A stretch of 64,000 nt of DNA from Maricaulis sp036231565 (GTDB lineage Bacteria > Pseudomonadota > Alphaproteobacteria > Caulobacterales > Maricaulaceae), in the NCBI GenBank assembly GCA_036231565.1, contig JAZAHA010000058.1, positions 107,512 to 171,511 of the forward strand, given 5' to 3'. Position numbers and translations under genes: made by a program. Below, in pieces: positions 55,053 through 64,000 of this stretch. Within the stretch, counting starts at the first letter, position 1. Each line of letters begins with the position of its first letter. The notes under the pieces were generated by a model that was given only the letters and a program-made list of their open reading frames with translations, was not told the origin of the DNA and made no database searches.

Positions 55053-56164
55053 TACCCGGCCAGGCGCGCAAAGCGCTCCCGGTGGAAGGCGGCATTGCCC
55101 CAGGCGTTCTCAAGCACCCGCGACCGCTTGATGTAGAAGCCGGCATGATGCTCGTCCGTCATGCCGATCCCGCCGTGCAACTGGATCATCTCGCGCGAGA
55201 CCAGATGCAGCGTGTCGCACGCTGTCGCCTTGGCCAGCGAAACCTTGGCTGCGATATCGTCGCGGTCCTTGTCGATCGCCTCAAGCGCACCCTCGACCAC
55301 CGAACGCATCAGCTCGATCTGGGTGAACTGGTGCGCCATGCGGTGCTGCAGCGCCTGGAAGCGCGACAGGATCTCGCCGAACTGCTCGCGGGTTTTCAGA
55401 TAGGCCAGCGTGTCGTCGAAAGCCTGGACCGCAAGGCCCAGCATCTCGGCCGCAACGCCGGCCCGGGCCCGGTCGAGCACCTGGTCGAGCAAAGCCGCGC
55501 CGTCTTCCGGCCCGATCAACGCATCGCTGCCCAGCTTGACCGCGTCGAAGCGCACTTCGGCATGGCTGCGCGCGTCGACCATGTTGCGCGGTGCGCGGCT
55601 GAGACCCTTGGCATCGGCCGGCACCAGGAAGAGCCCCACCCCGCTGCCGGTCTGTGCCGCAACGACGAACACATGCGCGCCATCGCCTTCGGCAACAAAC
55701 GCCTTGGTGCCGCTCAGCGTCCAGCCATCGCCGGACTTGTCCGCCTTCGTGGCGATCTTTGACGGGTCGTGGCGCGGACCCTCGTCGACGGCGAGTGCCG
55801 CGATCACCTCTCCGGAAGCGATTTTCGGCAGCCAGGCCTGTTTCTGCGCCTCGCTTCCGGCCAGCAGAAGCGCACTCGTCGCGGCCAGCGCCGTCGTGCC
55901 CAGCGGACTTGCCGTCAGCGTCCGGCCGGTTTCCTCCAGCACGAGGCCGAGGCTGAGATAGCCGAAATCCGACCCGCCATAGGCTTCCGGAATGATCACC
56001 CCGGTCCAGCCCATCTCGGCCTGGGCCGCGAAAGCCTTCGGGTCGAAGCCGATCGCCTCGCCCGCATCGCGCACCTTGCGAAAGGCGGTCACCGGCGATT
56101 GTTCATTGGCCCAGTCGCGCGCCATGTCGCGCAGCATGCTCTGTTCTTCGTTCAGGACGGCCAT
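55049..56164 (-). CDS. Acyl-CoA dehydrogenase, probable non-catalytic-type partner subunit
   Basis: This 371-residue flavoprotein-family member shows N-terminal, middle and C-terminal acyl-CoA dehydrogenase domains. The helix that carries the catalytic Glu in isovaleryl-CoA-type enzymes reads DRARAGVAAE, without Glu at the expected place. The C-terminal block LHGGIGMTDEH lacks the alternative Glu of the medium-chain type. It therefore looks like the partner half of an alpha2-beta2 dehydrogenase with the preceding gene, as in steroid side-chain enzymes (inference by motif position). It lies 19 bases after its partner. Confidence 0.88.
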   Translation of the reverse strand: MAVLNEEQSMLRDMARDWANEQSPVTAFRKVRDAGEAIGFDPKAFAAQAEMGWTGVIIPEAYGGSDFGYLSLGLVLEETGRTLTASPLGTTALAATSALLLAGSEAQKQAWLPKIASGEVIAALAVDEGPRHDPSKIATKADKSGDGWTLSGTKAFVAEGDGAHVFVVAAQTGSGVGLFLVPADAKGLSRAPRNMVDARSHAEVRFDAVKLGSDALIGPEDGAALLDQVLDRARAGVAAEMLGLAVQAFDDTLAYLKTREQFGEILSRFQALQHRMAHQFTQIELMRSVVEGALEAIDKDRDDIAAKVSLAKATACDTLHLVSREMIQLHGGIGMTDEHHAGFYIKRSRVLENAWGNAAFHRERFARLAGY

Positions 56165-56183
56165 GTCGTTCTCTCCCCTCCGC

Positions 56184-57392
56184 CTACTGGTGGTCCAGCA
56201 TCCCGAGGATGCGCTTGGCGATCACATTGTTCTGGATCTCGGTGGTGCCGCCATAGATCGACACCGCCTTGCCCCACAGCCAGCCACGCGTGGCGCCCAG
56301 CTCGGCCGCGTTGAACCCGTCGCCGGACCAGCCCAGCCCGTTCATACCCATGATTTCCAGCGTCAGCTCGGCGCGTTCCTGGGTGATGCGAGCGCCGACA
56401 TTCTTCAGGATGGACGAGCCCAGCGAGATATTGCCGCTCTTGGATTCCAGCATCACGCGGCGCGCCGTCGCCTTGAAGGCCTGCGCCTCCATCTCGTGGC
56501 GCACGATGCGCATGCGCAGATCGGCATCGGCGATCCGGCCCTCAGCATCGATGCCGAAATAATGCTTGGCGATGTCGGACAGGGACGGGCCCTGGCCGCG
56601 GCCCAGACTGCCGCCGCCGGACAGATTGGTGCGCTCGTGCTGGAGCAGGCGCTTGCCGATCGTCCAGCCATTGCCGAGATCGCCGACCAGGTTTTCCTTG
56701 GGCACTTTCACATCGGTGAAGAAGGTCTCGCAGAAGGGCGAGGTGCCGGAGATCATCCGGATCGGCTTCACCTCCACCCCCGGCGATTTCATGTCCAGGA
56801 GGATGAAGGAGATGCCCTCATGCTTCTTCGACGTGTCGGTGCGCACCAGGGCAAAGCACCAGTCGGCCCATTGACCGCCGGACGTCCAGGTCTTCTGGCC
56901 ATTGATCAGCCAGTGATCGCCCTTGTCCTCGCACCTGGTCTGCAGACTGGCGAGGTCGGAGCCGGCGCCCGGCTCGGAATAACCCTGGCACCAGCGGATC
57001 GCGCCGCGGCAGATCGGCGGGATGTGCCGCTGCTTCTGCTCTTCCGAGGCAAACTCCAGAAGGGTCGGCCCCAGCATCATCACGCCCATGCCGCCGATCG
57101 GGTTCCACGCGCCGATCTTGCCCATTTCCTCCTGCAACACCCGTGCTTCGGGGTAGGAGAGCCCGCCGCCGCCATATTCGCTCGGCCAGGTTGGCGTGCC
57201 CCAGCCCTTTTCGCCCATCGCCTTCTTCCAGGCGACGGCCTCGGGATCGGGATCCGATCCACCCTCGACGGTGGCAAGGACGTTTTCCTTGCCCACCAGG
57301 GATTTCGGGAAATTCGCCGCGAGCCATTCGGCAGCTTCCTTGCGGAAAGCCTCCAGGGCGTCGGCCGGATTGGTGAGTTCTGCAGTGGCCAT
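56184..57392 (-). CDS. Acyl-CoA dehydrogenase, probable catalytic subunit
   Basis: This 402-residue acyl-CoA dehydrogenase has the FAD/substrate blocks CQGYSEPGAGSDLAS and INGQKTWTSG. The C-terminal motif is IYGGTTEIQNNVIAKRILG. The medium-chain catalytic position (Y-E-G) is Gly here, but H-E-R in LLQHERTNL offers the isovaleryl/long-chain type glutamate. GGAGA lies upstream of the ATG at 57392. It starts 2 bases after the DUF35 gene and is followed by a second dehydrogenase, so a heteromeric enzyme is likely. Confidence 0.92.
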   Translation of the reverse strand: MATAELTNPADALEAFRKEAAEWLAANFPKSLVGKENVLATVEGGSDPDPEAVAWKKAMGEKGWGTPTWPSEYGGGGLSYPEARVLQEEMGKIGAWNPIGGMGVMMLGPTLLEFASEEQKQRHIPPICRGAIRWCQGYSEPGAGSDLASLQTRCEDKGDHWLINGQKTWTSGGQWADWCFALVRTDTSKKHEGISFILLDMKSPGVEVKPIRMISGTSPFCETFFTDVKVPKENLVGDLGNGWTIGKRLLQHERTNLSGGGSLGRGQGPSLSDIAKHYFGIDAEGRIADADLRMRIVRHEMEAQAFKATARRVMLESKSGNISLGSSILKNVGARITQERAELTLEIMGMNGLGWSGDGFNAAELGATRGWLWGKAVSIYGGTTEIQNNVIAKRILGMLDHQ

Positions 57393-57394
57393 GT

Positions 57395-57796
57395 CTAGTC
57401 TCCACTCGGTGTGAACGTGGGAACGGGCGGCGCCCCTTCCTCGCTCGGTTTGAACGCAATCCGCACACGCTGGCCGATGGTCAGGCTGTCGGGATCGCAG
57501 TCGACGATATTGGTAAGAACGGCCGGCCCCTCATCGAGCGTCACATAGGCGACCGCAAAGGGCGCGCCCTCGCCGCGGCGCATGACCGAGACCGAATAGA
57601 TCTCGCCGGCGCCCTCACTGATCACCCATTCCGTCTTGTCCGACCCGCAATGCGGGCAGATCGCGCGCGGATAGTAGTGCGCCCGGAAACAGGCCCGGCA
57701 GTTCTTGATCTTCAGCACACCCTTGCCCGCCGCATCCCAGAACACCTGGGTTTCCGCATTGGGCTCGGGCGCGGGGTATCGACGCTCGCTCATCAT
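57395..57796 (-). CDS. DUF35 OB-fold / rubredoxin-like zinc-ribbon protein
   Basis: This 133-residue protein has a zinc ribbon with two CxxC pairs (CRACFRAHYYPRAICPHC) at about residues 32-49, followed by an OB-fold. Such proteins pair with thiolase-like or MaoC-like enzymes and bind the CoA moiety, as in ChsH2/Ltp2 of steroid degradation. The ATG at 57796 overlaps the thiolase-like stop (ATGA), and a second ATG follows directly. The tight coupling supports a complex with the thiolase-like protein. Confidence 0.92.
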   Translation of the reverse strand: MMSERRYPAPEPNAETQVFWDAAGKGVLKIKNCRACFRAHYYPRAICPHCGSDKTEWVISEGAGEIYSVSVMRRGEGAPFAVAYVTLDEGPAVLTNIVDCDPDSLTIGQRVRIAFKPSEEGAPPVPTFTPSGD

Positions 57797-58947
57797 TGCC
57801 GCTCTAGGATGACGGTGGCCGCACCATGGCGGGCGCCCAGCGATCCGCCGATGCCGGTCGCGACCGCCAGATCGCAATCGGGCACCTGCACGGCCGGGTG
57901 CGCTTCACCGCGCAATTGCCGCACCGCCTCGATCACCTTGGTGATACCGCCGCGGAACATGGGATGGTTGGAACACAGCCCGCCACCATCCGTGTTGAAG
58001 GGCAGTTTGCCCGTGCCCGAGATCAGGTTTCCGTCGGCAACGAATTTGCCGCCCTGACCCTTGGCACAGAAACCGAGATCCTCCAGCTGGATCAGCACGG
58101 TGATGGTGAAGCTGTCATAGATGGAGGCGTATTTGATATCCGCCGGCGTCACCCCGGCCTCGGCGAAAGCCGCCGGGCCCGAGCGTGCCGCAGCCGATGT
58201 CGTCAGGTCGAGCCCCAGCCCCCCGGACGGTCCTTTCGTCGCCTCGCCGGCGCCGCGCAGGGCGACCAGCGGCCGTTTCAGCGAGCGCGCGATCTCCGGC
58301 GCCACCACGACCAGCGCGCCGCCGCCATCCGTGGTCACGCAGCAATCGAGCCGGTGCAACGGGTCGGCAATCATCGGGCTTTCCAGCACCTCTTCCACCG
58401 TGACCACCTTGGGCAGCATGGCGTGTTCATTGTGCTGGGCATGATGCGAGGCCGCGACCTTGATCCAGGCCAGCTGCTCCGGCGTCGTGCCGTGCTCGTG
58501 CATGTGCCGCACGGCGCACATCCCGTAGGAGGTATGATTGGTCAGGCCGGTGAATTGCTCGAACTGGCTTTCCGGTGCGCCCGGACGGAACCGCGTCACC
58601 GCTTCCGAACGCGGCCGCCCGGCCAGCGTGATCAGCGCCACCTTGCACTTGCCCAGGGCGATCGCCTCGGCGGCATGCGCCACGTGCTGGATATAGGTAC
58701 ACCCGCCCATCTCGGTGGAATCCGTGTGACGGACCTTGAGACCGAGATAGTCGATCATCGAGATCGGACCGAAGCCCGGCGCGTCGGTGGCGCAGAAATA
58801 CCCGTCCACATCCTCCAGGCTCAGCCCGGCATCGGCCAGAGCACCGGCCGCGCACTCGGCGTGAAGTTGCGGCGTCGACTTGTCGGGCGCCAGGCGGGTG
58901 GGGTGTTCGAACGCGCCGGCGATATAGGCGCGGTTACGCAGTGACAT
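57793..58947 (-). CDS. Thiolase-like protein (SCP2-thiolase / Ltp2-type aldolase candidate)
   Basis: This 384-residue thiolase-superfamily protein lacks the classical CSSG and GHPxG signatures. It instead has MGGCTYIQHVAHAA, YDSFTITVLIQLEDLGFC and GGLCSNHPMFRGG. This subgroup includes SCP2-type thiolases and Ltp2-type retro-aldolases that cut steroid side chains, and these work with a DUF35 partner, encoded here by the next, overlapping gene. GGAGA precedes the ATG at 58947. It is the first gene of a five-gene operon. Thiolase or aldolase activity cannot be told apart from sequence alone. Confidence 0.88.
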   Translation of the reverse strand: MSLRNRAYIAGAFEHPTRLAPDKSTPQLHAECAAGALADAGLSLEDVDGYFCATDAPGFGPISMIDYLGLKVRHTDSTEMGGCTYIQHVAHAAEAIALGKCKVALITLAGRPRSEAVTRFRPGAPESQFEQFTGLTNHTSYGMCAVRHMHEHGTTPEQLAWIKVAASHHAQHNEHAMLPKVVTVEEVLESPMIADPLHRLDCCVTTDGGGALVVVAPEIARSLKRPLVALRGAGEATKGPSGGLGLDLTTSAAARSGPAAFAEAGVTPADIKYASIYDSFTITVLIQLEDLGFCAKGQGGKFVADGNLISGTGKLPFNTDGGGLCSNHPMFRGGITKVIEAVRQLRGEAHPAVQVPDCDLAVATGIGGSLGARHGAATVILERQ

Positions 58948-58974
58948 GGGGTCTCCTGGTATTCGGTGCGGTGG

Positions 58975-60444
58975 TCATGAGGTGGTGTTCTCGGTCAGCT
59001 GCGCCGCTTCCCTGGCCCGGATCGAGGCCAGGTTCGCCTCATGGCTGGCCCGGTCGATCTTGTAGAAGCGCAGGAAGAAGGCCCCGGTCAGGTAGAGCAC
59101 GGCGATCACCGGGATGTAGAGCTGGACGAGGTGTATGATCACTTCCGGCTCGACACCCGTACGGCGTGCACCATCCGGCATTCCGACCACGGACAGCATA
59201 ATGCCGGCGACGAAGACACCCAGTCCGGACGAGCATTTCTGCATGAAGGAATTGGCGGCATAGAAGAGACCCTCGGCCCGCCGGCCGGTGCGCAGGGAGC
59301 TGTCGTCGATGACATCGCCGATCATCGCGTGCACCAGGATCGCCGAGGAAATCCCGCACATCGTGTAGATCGCCGACAGGATGAAGAGCGCCGGCAGCAG
59401 CATCGGGCTGCCATTCTCGAAAAACAGACCCAGCAGGCGCAGCACATAGGGCGCGCAGGTAAACAGGATCGCCGTCAGCGCCAGCACAAAAGCAGCGCCC
59501 TTCTTGCCCAGGGATTTGGACAGGCGCGGCGCCAGGATCAGCGCCAGCGTGGCCCCCAGTGCAGCATCTGCCGCCAGGATGGCGAGTTCGCCGGAGGACA
59601 GCGCCCAGAACAGCGAGCCGAAATAGAGCGCGAGTGCCGAACTGATGCCCAGCCCGGTGTATTTCAGCACGCCAAAGCCCAGGATCGCGAGGAAACCGCG
59701 ATGCGAGAAGGTCTGGCGCATCAGGTTCAGCGTCTGCAGCGGGTTGCGCCGCTGCGGCGCCGGCAGCTTGCGCATGTACTTGATCCGGTGATGCGTCCCG
59801 AGCGTCGACAGGAGCACCGTCGAGATCATGATCCCGGAGCCCAGAATGCCGAAGGGCAGATAACCGGCCGGATTGGTGATGCCCAACGGATGTTCCGGCG
59901 TTGGCGGGAACAGCAGGGCCAGCGACAGGACATAAAGACCGATCCCGCCGATATATCCGAAGAAGAAGCGATAGCCGGCAATCGTGGTGCGCTCGTCGTA
60001 ATCCGTTGCCAGTTCCGGCGCCAGTGCCGAGCTGGGGATTTCGTAGAGCGTGATGAAGGTGCGCACCGCCGAGGCCAGGACCACCAGATAGAGGAAGAGA
60101 CCGGTTCCCTCGAGCCCCTCCGGCGGCAGCCACAGGAAGAAGAAGGAGAGCGAGGCCGGGATCGCCGACAGATACATCAGCGGGTGCCGGCGCCCCCATC
60201 TGGTGCGCAAATTGTCGGATATCTGGCCCACAATGGGGTCGGAGAAGGCGTCGATGACCAGCGCCACCATGATCGCCGCCGAGACCAGTGCAGCCGGGGC
60301 TCCCACCACGAAATTGTAGTAATAGAGAAGGAAAACCCGGAAGGCCAAGTCCTTGATACCATACGCCATCGAGCCCAGACCGTAGAGAAACTTGGTCTGG
60401 AACTTCAGGGGCGGCGGCGCCGCGGGCGAAACTGTCTCAGTCAT
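58975..60444 (-). CDS. GPH-type MFS transporter (MelB/YicJ-like)
   Basis: This 489-residue, 12-helix carrier has the family motif DAFSDPIVGQISDNLRTRWGRRHP in its first half. It contains ALAPELATDYDERTTI in the second loop, both typical of glycoside-pentoside-hexuronide:cation symporters. In organisms rich in acyl-CoA genes, members of this family are often placed with lipid or steroid genes, so a sugar substrate is not certain. GGAGG is 4 bases before the ATG at 60444. It is followed after 27 bases by the thiolase-like gene. Confidence 0.88.
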   Translation of the reverse strand: MTETVSPAAPPPLKFQTKFLYGLGSMAYGIKDLAFRVFLLYYYNFVVGAPAALVSAAIMVALVIDAFSDPIVGQISDNLRTRWGRRHPLMYLSAIPASLSFFFLWLPPEGLEGTGLFLYLVVLASAVRTFITLYEIPSSALAPELATDYDERTTIAGYRFFFGYIGGIGLYVLSLALLFPPTPEHPLGITNPAGYLPFGILGSGIMISTVLLSTLGTHHRIKYMRKLPAPQRRNPLQTLNLMRQTFSHRGFLAILGFGVLKYTGLGISSALALYFGSLFWALSSGELAILAADAALGATLALILAPRLSKSLGKKGAAFVLALTAILFTCAPYVLRLLGLFFENGSPMLLPALFILSAIYTMCGISSAILVHAMIGDVIDDSSLRTGRRAEGLFYAANSFMQKCSSGLGVFVAGIMLSVVGMPDGARRTGVEPEVIIHLVQLYIPVIAVLYLTGAFFLRFYKIDRASHEANLASIRAREAAQLTENTTS

Positions 60445-60575
60445 TTGTCCTCCACAGACATGTGCGGAAGGACAGACACTGACGGCCCCGTCATCGGTGT
60501 CGCCCTCCTCCCCGTTTCACGTGTCGCGCCTTTTGGCGTCTTGGTCGCGGCCGGCCCGGCGCCGGCCCTGATAAC

Positions 60576-61889
60576 TCAGTCGGCGCCGGCCGTTTCCGCG
60601 AGTTCGCGGACCGTGTCGGCGATATCCCCGTACTTCTCCAGCGCAGCGTCCTTGAGCTGCGGGATCGAGTAATCGGGGAAGATGGGATCGGAAATATTGC
60701 GGTATTCGCGCATGTGCTGGCGCGCCACGGTGACCTTGTGCACCTCGGTCGGACCGTCGGCGATCCCCATCACGAAAGAGCCGATCACCTGCGCGGCAAA
60801 CGGCATTTCCGGGGATACGCCCAGCGAGCCGTGAATGTGCAGGGCGCGGCCGGCAATGTCGCGATAGACCTTCGGCATCAGCGCCTTGATGGCGGCGATA
60901 TCCTTGCGGACCTTCTTGTAGTCCTTGTACTTGTCGATCATCCAGGCCGTCTTCAGCACGTAGAGACGGAATTGCTCCAGTTCCATATAGCTGTCGGCGA
61001 TCTGCATCTGCACGGCCTGCTTGTCGGCGATAACACCGTCGCGCGTGCGCCGGCTGGCCGCCCGGCGGCACATCAGATCCAGCGCCCGCTTGCAGGCGCC
61101 CACCGTGCGCATGGCGTGGTGGATCCGGCCACCGCCCAGACGCGTCTGGGAAATCACGAAGGCGCCGCCGCGCTCACCCAGGAGATGGTCTTTCGGCACC
61201 CGCACATCGGTGTAGCGGATATAGCCTTCCGAACCCTCCTGCTGACCGTAGACGGCAACGTCGCGCACGATCTCCACGCCCGGCGTCTTCGTCGGCACGA
61301 TGAACATGGACATGCGGCGATAGGGATCACCATCCGGGTCCGTCACCGCCATGACGATCAGGAATTCGGACCATTTGGCGTTGGTCGAGAACCATTTCTC
61401 GCCATTGATCACCCATTCATCACCATCCTCGACGGCGGAACAGGTGAACAGGAGCGGGTCGGACCCGCCCTGCGGCTCGGTCATGGAGAAGGCGGAAACG
61501 ATCTCGTTGTCCAGCAGCGGCCGAAGATACTTTGCCTTCTGATCCCCGGTTCCGTAGTGCGCGATGATCTCGGCATTGCCGGTGTCGGGCGCCTGGCACC
61601 CGAACACGGTCGGCGCGAAGGCAGAGCGGCCGAGAATCTCGTTCATCAGCCCCAGCTTGACCTGGCCATAGCCCTTGCCGCCCAGCTCCGGCCCGAGATG
61701 GCAAGCCCACAGCCCTTTCGCCTTCACCTCTTGCTGCAACGGTTTGACGATGGCGCGGTGCTTGGGGTTTTTCACATCGGCCGGATGAAAGCCGAGATGC
61801 ACCAGCGGTTCGACCTTGTGCTTCACAAAGCTGTCGATCCAGTCGAGCTTCTCCTGGAAGTCCGGCTCGGTCTCGAAATCCCATGCCAT
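60576..61889 (-). CDS. Acyl-CoA dehydrogenase (ACAD10/11-like)
   Basis: This 437-residue enzyme has AFSMTEPQGGSDPLLFTCSA (FAD/substrate), INGEKWFSTNAK, and the block RLGGGRIHHAMRTVGACKRALD that marks the ACAD10/11-like branch. The C-terminal ADGPTEVHKVTVARQHMREY is also typical. The start at 61889 (MAWDFETEPDFQ) has GAGG eight bases upstream; an upstream extension is not conserved-looking. It is divergent from the thiolase gene and 131 bases upstream of the GPH transporter gene. Confidence 0.92.
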   Translation of the reverse strand: MAWDFETEPDFQEKLDWIDSFVKHKVEPLVHLGFHPADVKNPKHRAIVKPLQQEVKAKGLWACHLGPELGGKGYGQVKLGLMNEILGRSAFAPTVFGCQAPDTGNAEIIAHYGTGDQKAKYLRPLLDNEIVSAFSMTEPQGGSDPLLFTCSAVEDGDEWVINGEKWFSTNAKWSEFLIVMAVTDPDGDPYRRMSMFIVPTKTPGVEIVRDVAVYGQQEGSEGYIRYTDVRVPKDHLLGERGGAFVISQTRLGGGRIHHAMRTVGACKRALDLMCRRAASRRTRDGVIADKQAVQMQIADSYMELEQFRLYVLKTAWMIDKYKDYKKVRKDIAAIKALMPKVYRDIAGRALHIHGSLGVSPEMPFAAQVIGSFVMGIADGPTEVHKVTVARQHMREYRNISDPIFPDYSIPQLKDAALEKYGDIADTVRELAETAGAD

Positions 61890-62250
61890 GTCGCCACCCT
61901 CGCCGATCCGTTTTCGTATCTTGGGTACGAGCATACCTGCTTTTTGAAAACCGGCAAGACCGCCCCGTTTATGGGATTTTGAATAAGCCGGATGCGGATA
62001 TGCGTACAGCACTGTTCAATTTTGAAAACACGGTCCGGTTTTTTCTTGCCTGAAGCCGGTCCGGATGACAAAACCCTGACAGTCGCTCGCCCGCCAATCG
62101 CATCGGAACCGGTTTTGTTTTCGCACCGCTCTCCCTTCGCCGATCAGCAAGCCAGGTCTTCGAACCCGGTTCTCGAGCACGCCGTCCGGCGCCGGTCGAC
62201 GCCGGACATCCGAACCCCGATCCGATCACACAAAGAACGAGAGAACCTCC
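61890..62250. other. 361-bp divergent promoter region of two beta-oxidation genes
   Basis: No gene is called here. It contains the palindrome TTCAA-TT-TTGAA at 62015-62026 and, in the thiolase leader, a hairpin GTCCGGCG/CGCCGGAC (62184-62191 and 62200-62207) with an 8-base loop. A fatty-acid-responsive TetR or FadR-like repressor site would be expected here, but none can be assigned. Confidence 0.5.
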
Positions 62251-63444
<1,194 letters not shown>

Positions 63445-63446
63445 CC

Positions 63447-63481
63447 AAGGCGCGCGGGTCCGGCCCGCGCGCCTTTTCTTG
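63447..63481 (+). terminator. Rho-independent terminator of the thiolase gene
   Basis: AAGGCGCGCGGG (63447-63458) and CCCGCGCGCCTT (63464-63475) pair perfectly around five bases and are followed by TTTTCTTGTT. Confidence 0.88.
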
Positions 63482-63513
63482 TTGCCGGATATGGGAGGGG
63501 CTGAGGTAGCCCC

Positions 63514-63637
63514 CTTTTCCCGGCCACCCGCATGCGCGGGCGCAGTGCCGGGATCCACGGGAAGCTCATCGCTTGAAATGATCTCCGGTCGGTCCCGGAT
63601 CTTCGGCCTGCCTGCGCAGGCCTCCGTCCGGGAAAAG
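63514..63637. repeat. 124-bp inverted-repeat element (REP/MITE-like)
   Basis: Ends CTTTTCCCGG (63514-63523) and CCGGGAAAAG (63628-63637) are exact inverted repeats. Further inside are GC-rich palindromes such as GCCTGCGCAGGC and CCCGCATGCGCGGG. It lies in gene-free DNA and has the look of a dispersed intergenic repeat. Confidence 0.6.
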
Positions 63638-63676
63638 TGAGAGCGTTGAAGGAGAGAGCGCAAACGCCGCAACCAT

Positions 63677-63830
63677 CACCGTCACCCTGACGAAAGTCAG
63701 GGCCCAGTTCATAGAGCGCGGTGCCCGCGATCTCGTACTTATCCCGCACATCGTCACTGCTCAGACCGAGCCTGCCTGGCGAAAATATCCCTTTACGATC
63801 TGGGTCCTGACCTTCGTCAGGATGACGGTG
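63677..63830. repeat. 154-bp element with 31-bp terminal inverted repeats (BIME/MITE-like)
   Basis: The arms 63677-63707 and 63800-63830 are complementary at 28 of 31 positions. Each arm also carries its own hairpin: CCCTGAC-GAAA-GTCAGGG on the left and a near copy on the right. Two REP-like palindromes in opposite orientation are the layout of a BIME; a small non-autonomous transposon is the alternative. No coding capacity. Confidence 0.65.
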
Positions 63831-63908
63831 CGTGGGGCGGATATCGGAAACTTGTCCCCGCCCGCTCAACTGGGCGTATGCTCGCAGACGGTTTCCGGGA
63901 TGGGAGGC

Positions 63909-64000
63909 ATGAGCTCAGTCACTTATGCCCGGGAGCGTGCGGAGCTCGTCCGCGCCTGGTGGGTGACAGCATCAGGCTCCGGCGTGGCCATCTGCGGGGA
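63909..64000 (+). CDS. Possible start of a gene cut by the window end
   Basis: An ATG at 63909 opens a frame of 30 codons that runs to the window end without a stop. GGAGG is one base upstream, which is closer than usual, so another nearby start (ATG 63924 in a different frame) is possible. The visible residues (MSSVTYARERAELVRAWW) match nothing I recognise. Low confidence. Confidence 0.3.
   Translation, partial: MSSVTYARERAELVRAWWVTASGSGVAICG

Noticed and set aside
60445..60575. GC-rich hairpins between the third acyl-CoA dehydrogenase and the GPH transporter gene
   Set aside because: GGCCGG/CCGGCC stems without a T-run; read-through into the transporter cannot be excluded, so I do not call a terminator.

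Overview
The window is GC-rich, densely packed chromosomal DNA. Gene content points to a free-living, aerobic, Gram-negative alphaproteobacterium of the Maricaulis/Hyphomonas/Caulobacter kind: large TonB-dependent receptors, TamA/TamB, an Entner-Doudoroff operon, several acyl-CoA dehydrogenases and a TPR-sulfotransferase. The taxonomy is inferred from gene content only. I saw no tRNA, rRNA, CRISPR array, insertion sequence or phage gene.

Left part (1-13.3 kb). Two tandem paralogues of unknown function lie at the left edge. They are followed by an ABC ATPase and a permease fused to an M1 aminopeptidase domain, the ABC-F ATPase Uup, a secreted M14 carboxypeptidase-like protein and a lipoprotein alkylsulfatase.

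Signalling region (13.4-19.1 kb). This is the most interesting part. A Crp/Fnr-type regulator with an intact cyclic-nucleotide pocket motif converges on, and overlaps by 54 bp, a gene for a TPR-sensor plus class III nucleotide cyclase. The cyclase is the last gene of a possible three-gene operon: TIR-TM-TPR protein, an unknown 200-residue protein, then the cyclase. A GTGA-N6-TCAC palindrome lies about 300 bp upstream of the TIR gene, and the regulator carries the RETxxR recognition helix expected to read such a site. Together this suggests a self-contained TIR/cyclase/Crp circuit.

Central metabolism and envelope (19-39 kb). The zwf-pgl-edd operon encodes the upper Entner-Doudoroff pathway. 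Its promoter holds three alternating TAACA half-sites. Next come hemN, then tamA-tamB for outer-membrane protein assembly, an MscS channel, a ZntB-like transporter, a BCCT transporter, a TPR-sulfotransferase and a TonB-dependent receptor.

Acyl-CoA catabolism (39.6-63.5 kb). A MarR-CoA-transferase pair, a CsbD stress protein and a FadB-type bifunctional enzyme come first. An acyl-CoA synthetase, a DUF3089 hydrolase and a DUF1330/aldo-keto reductase/thioesterase operon follow. A regulator with two TetR units in one chain precedes a second TonB-dependent receptor. Then comes an operon of a thiolase-like protein, a DUF35 protein, two paired acyl-CoA dehydrogenases and an MFS transporter. Its order recalls steroid or bile-acid side-chain degradation sets. 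A GPH-type transporter, a third acyl-CoA dehydrogenase and a classical thiolase complete the region.

Right end (63.5-64 kb). Two inverted-repeat elements of the REP/BIME or MITE kind precede the possible start of another gene.
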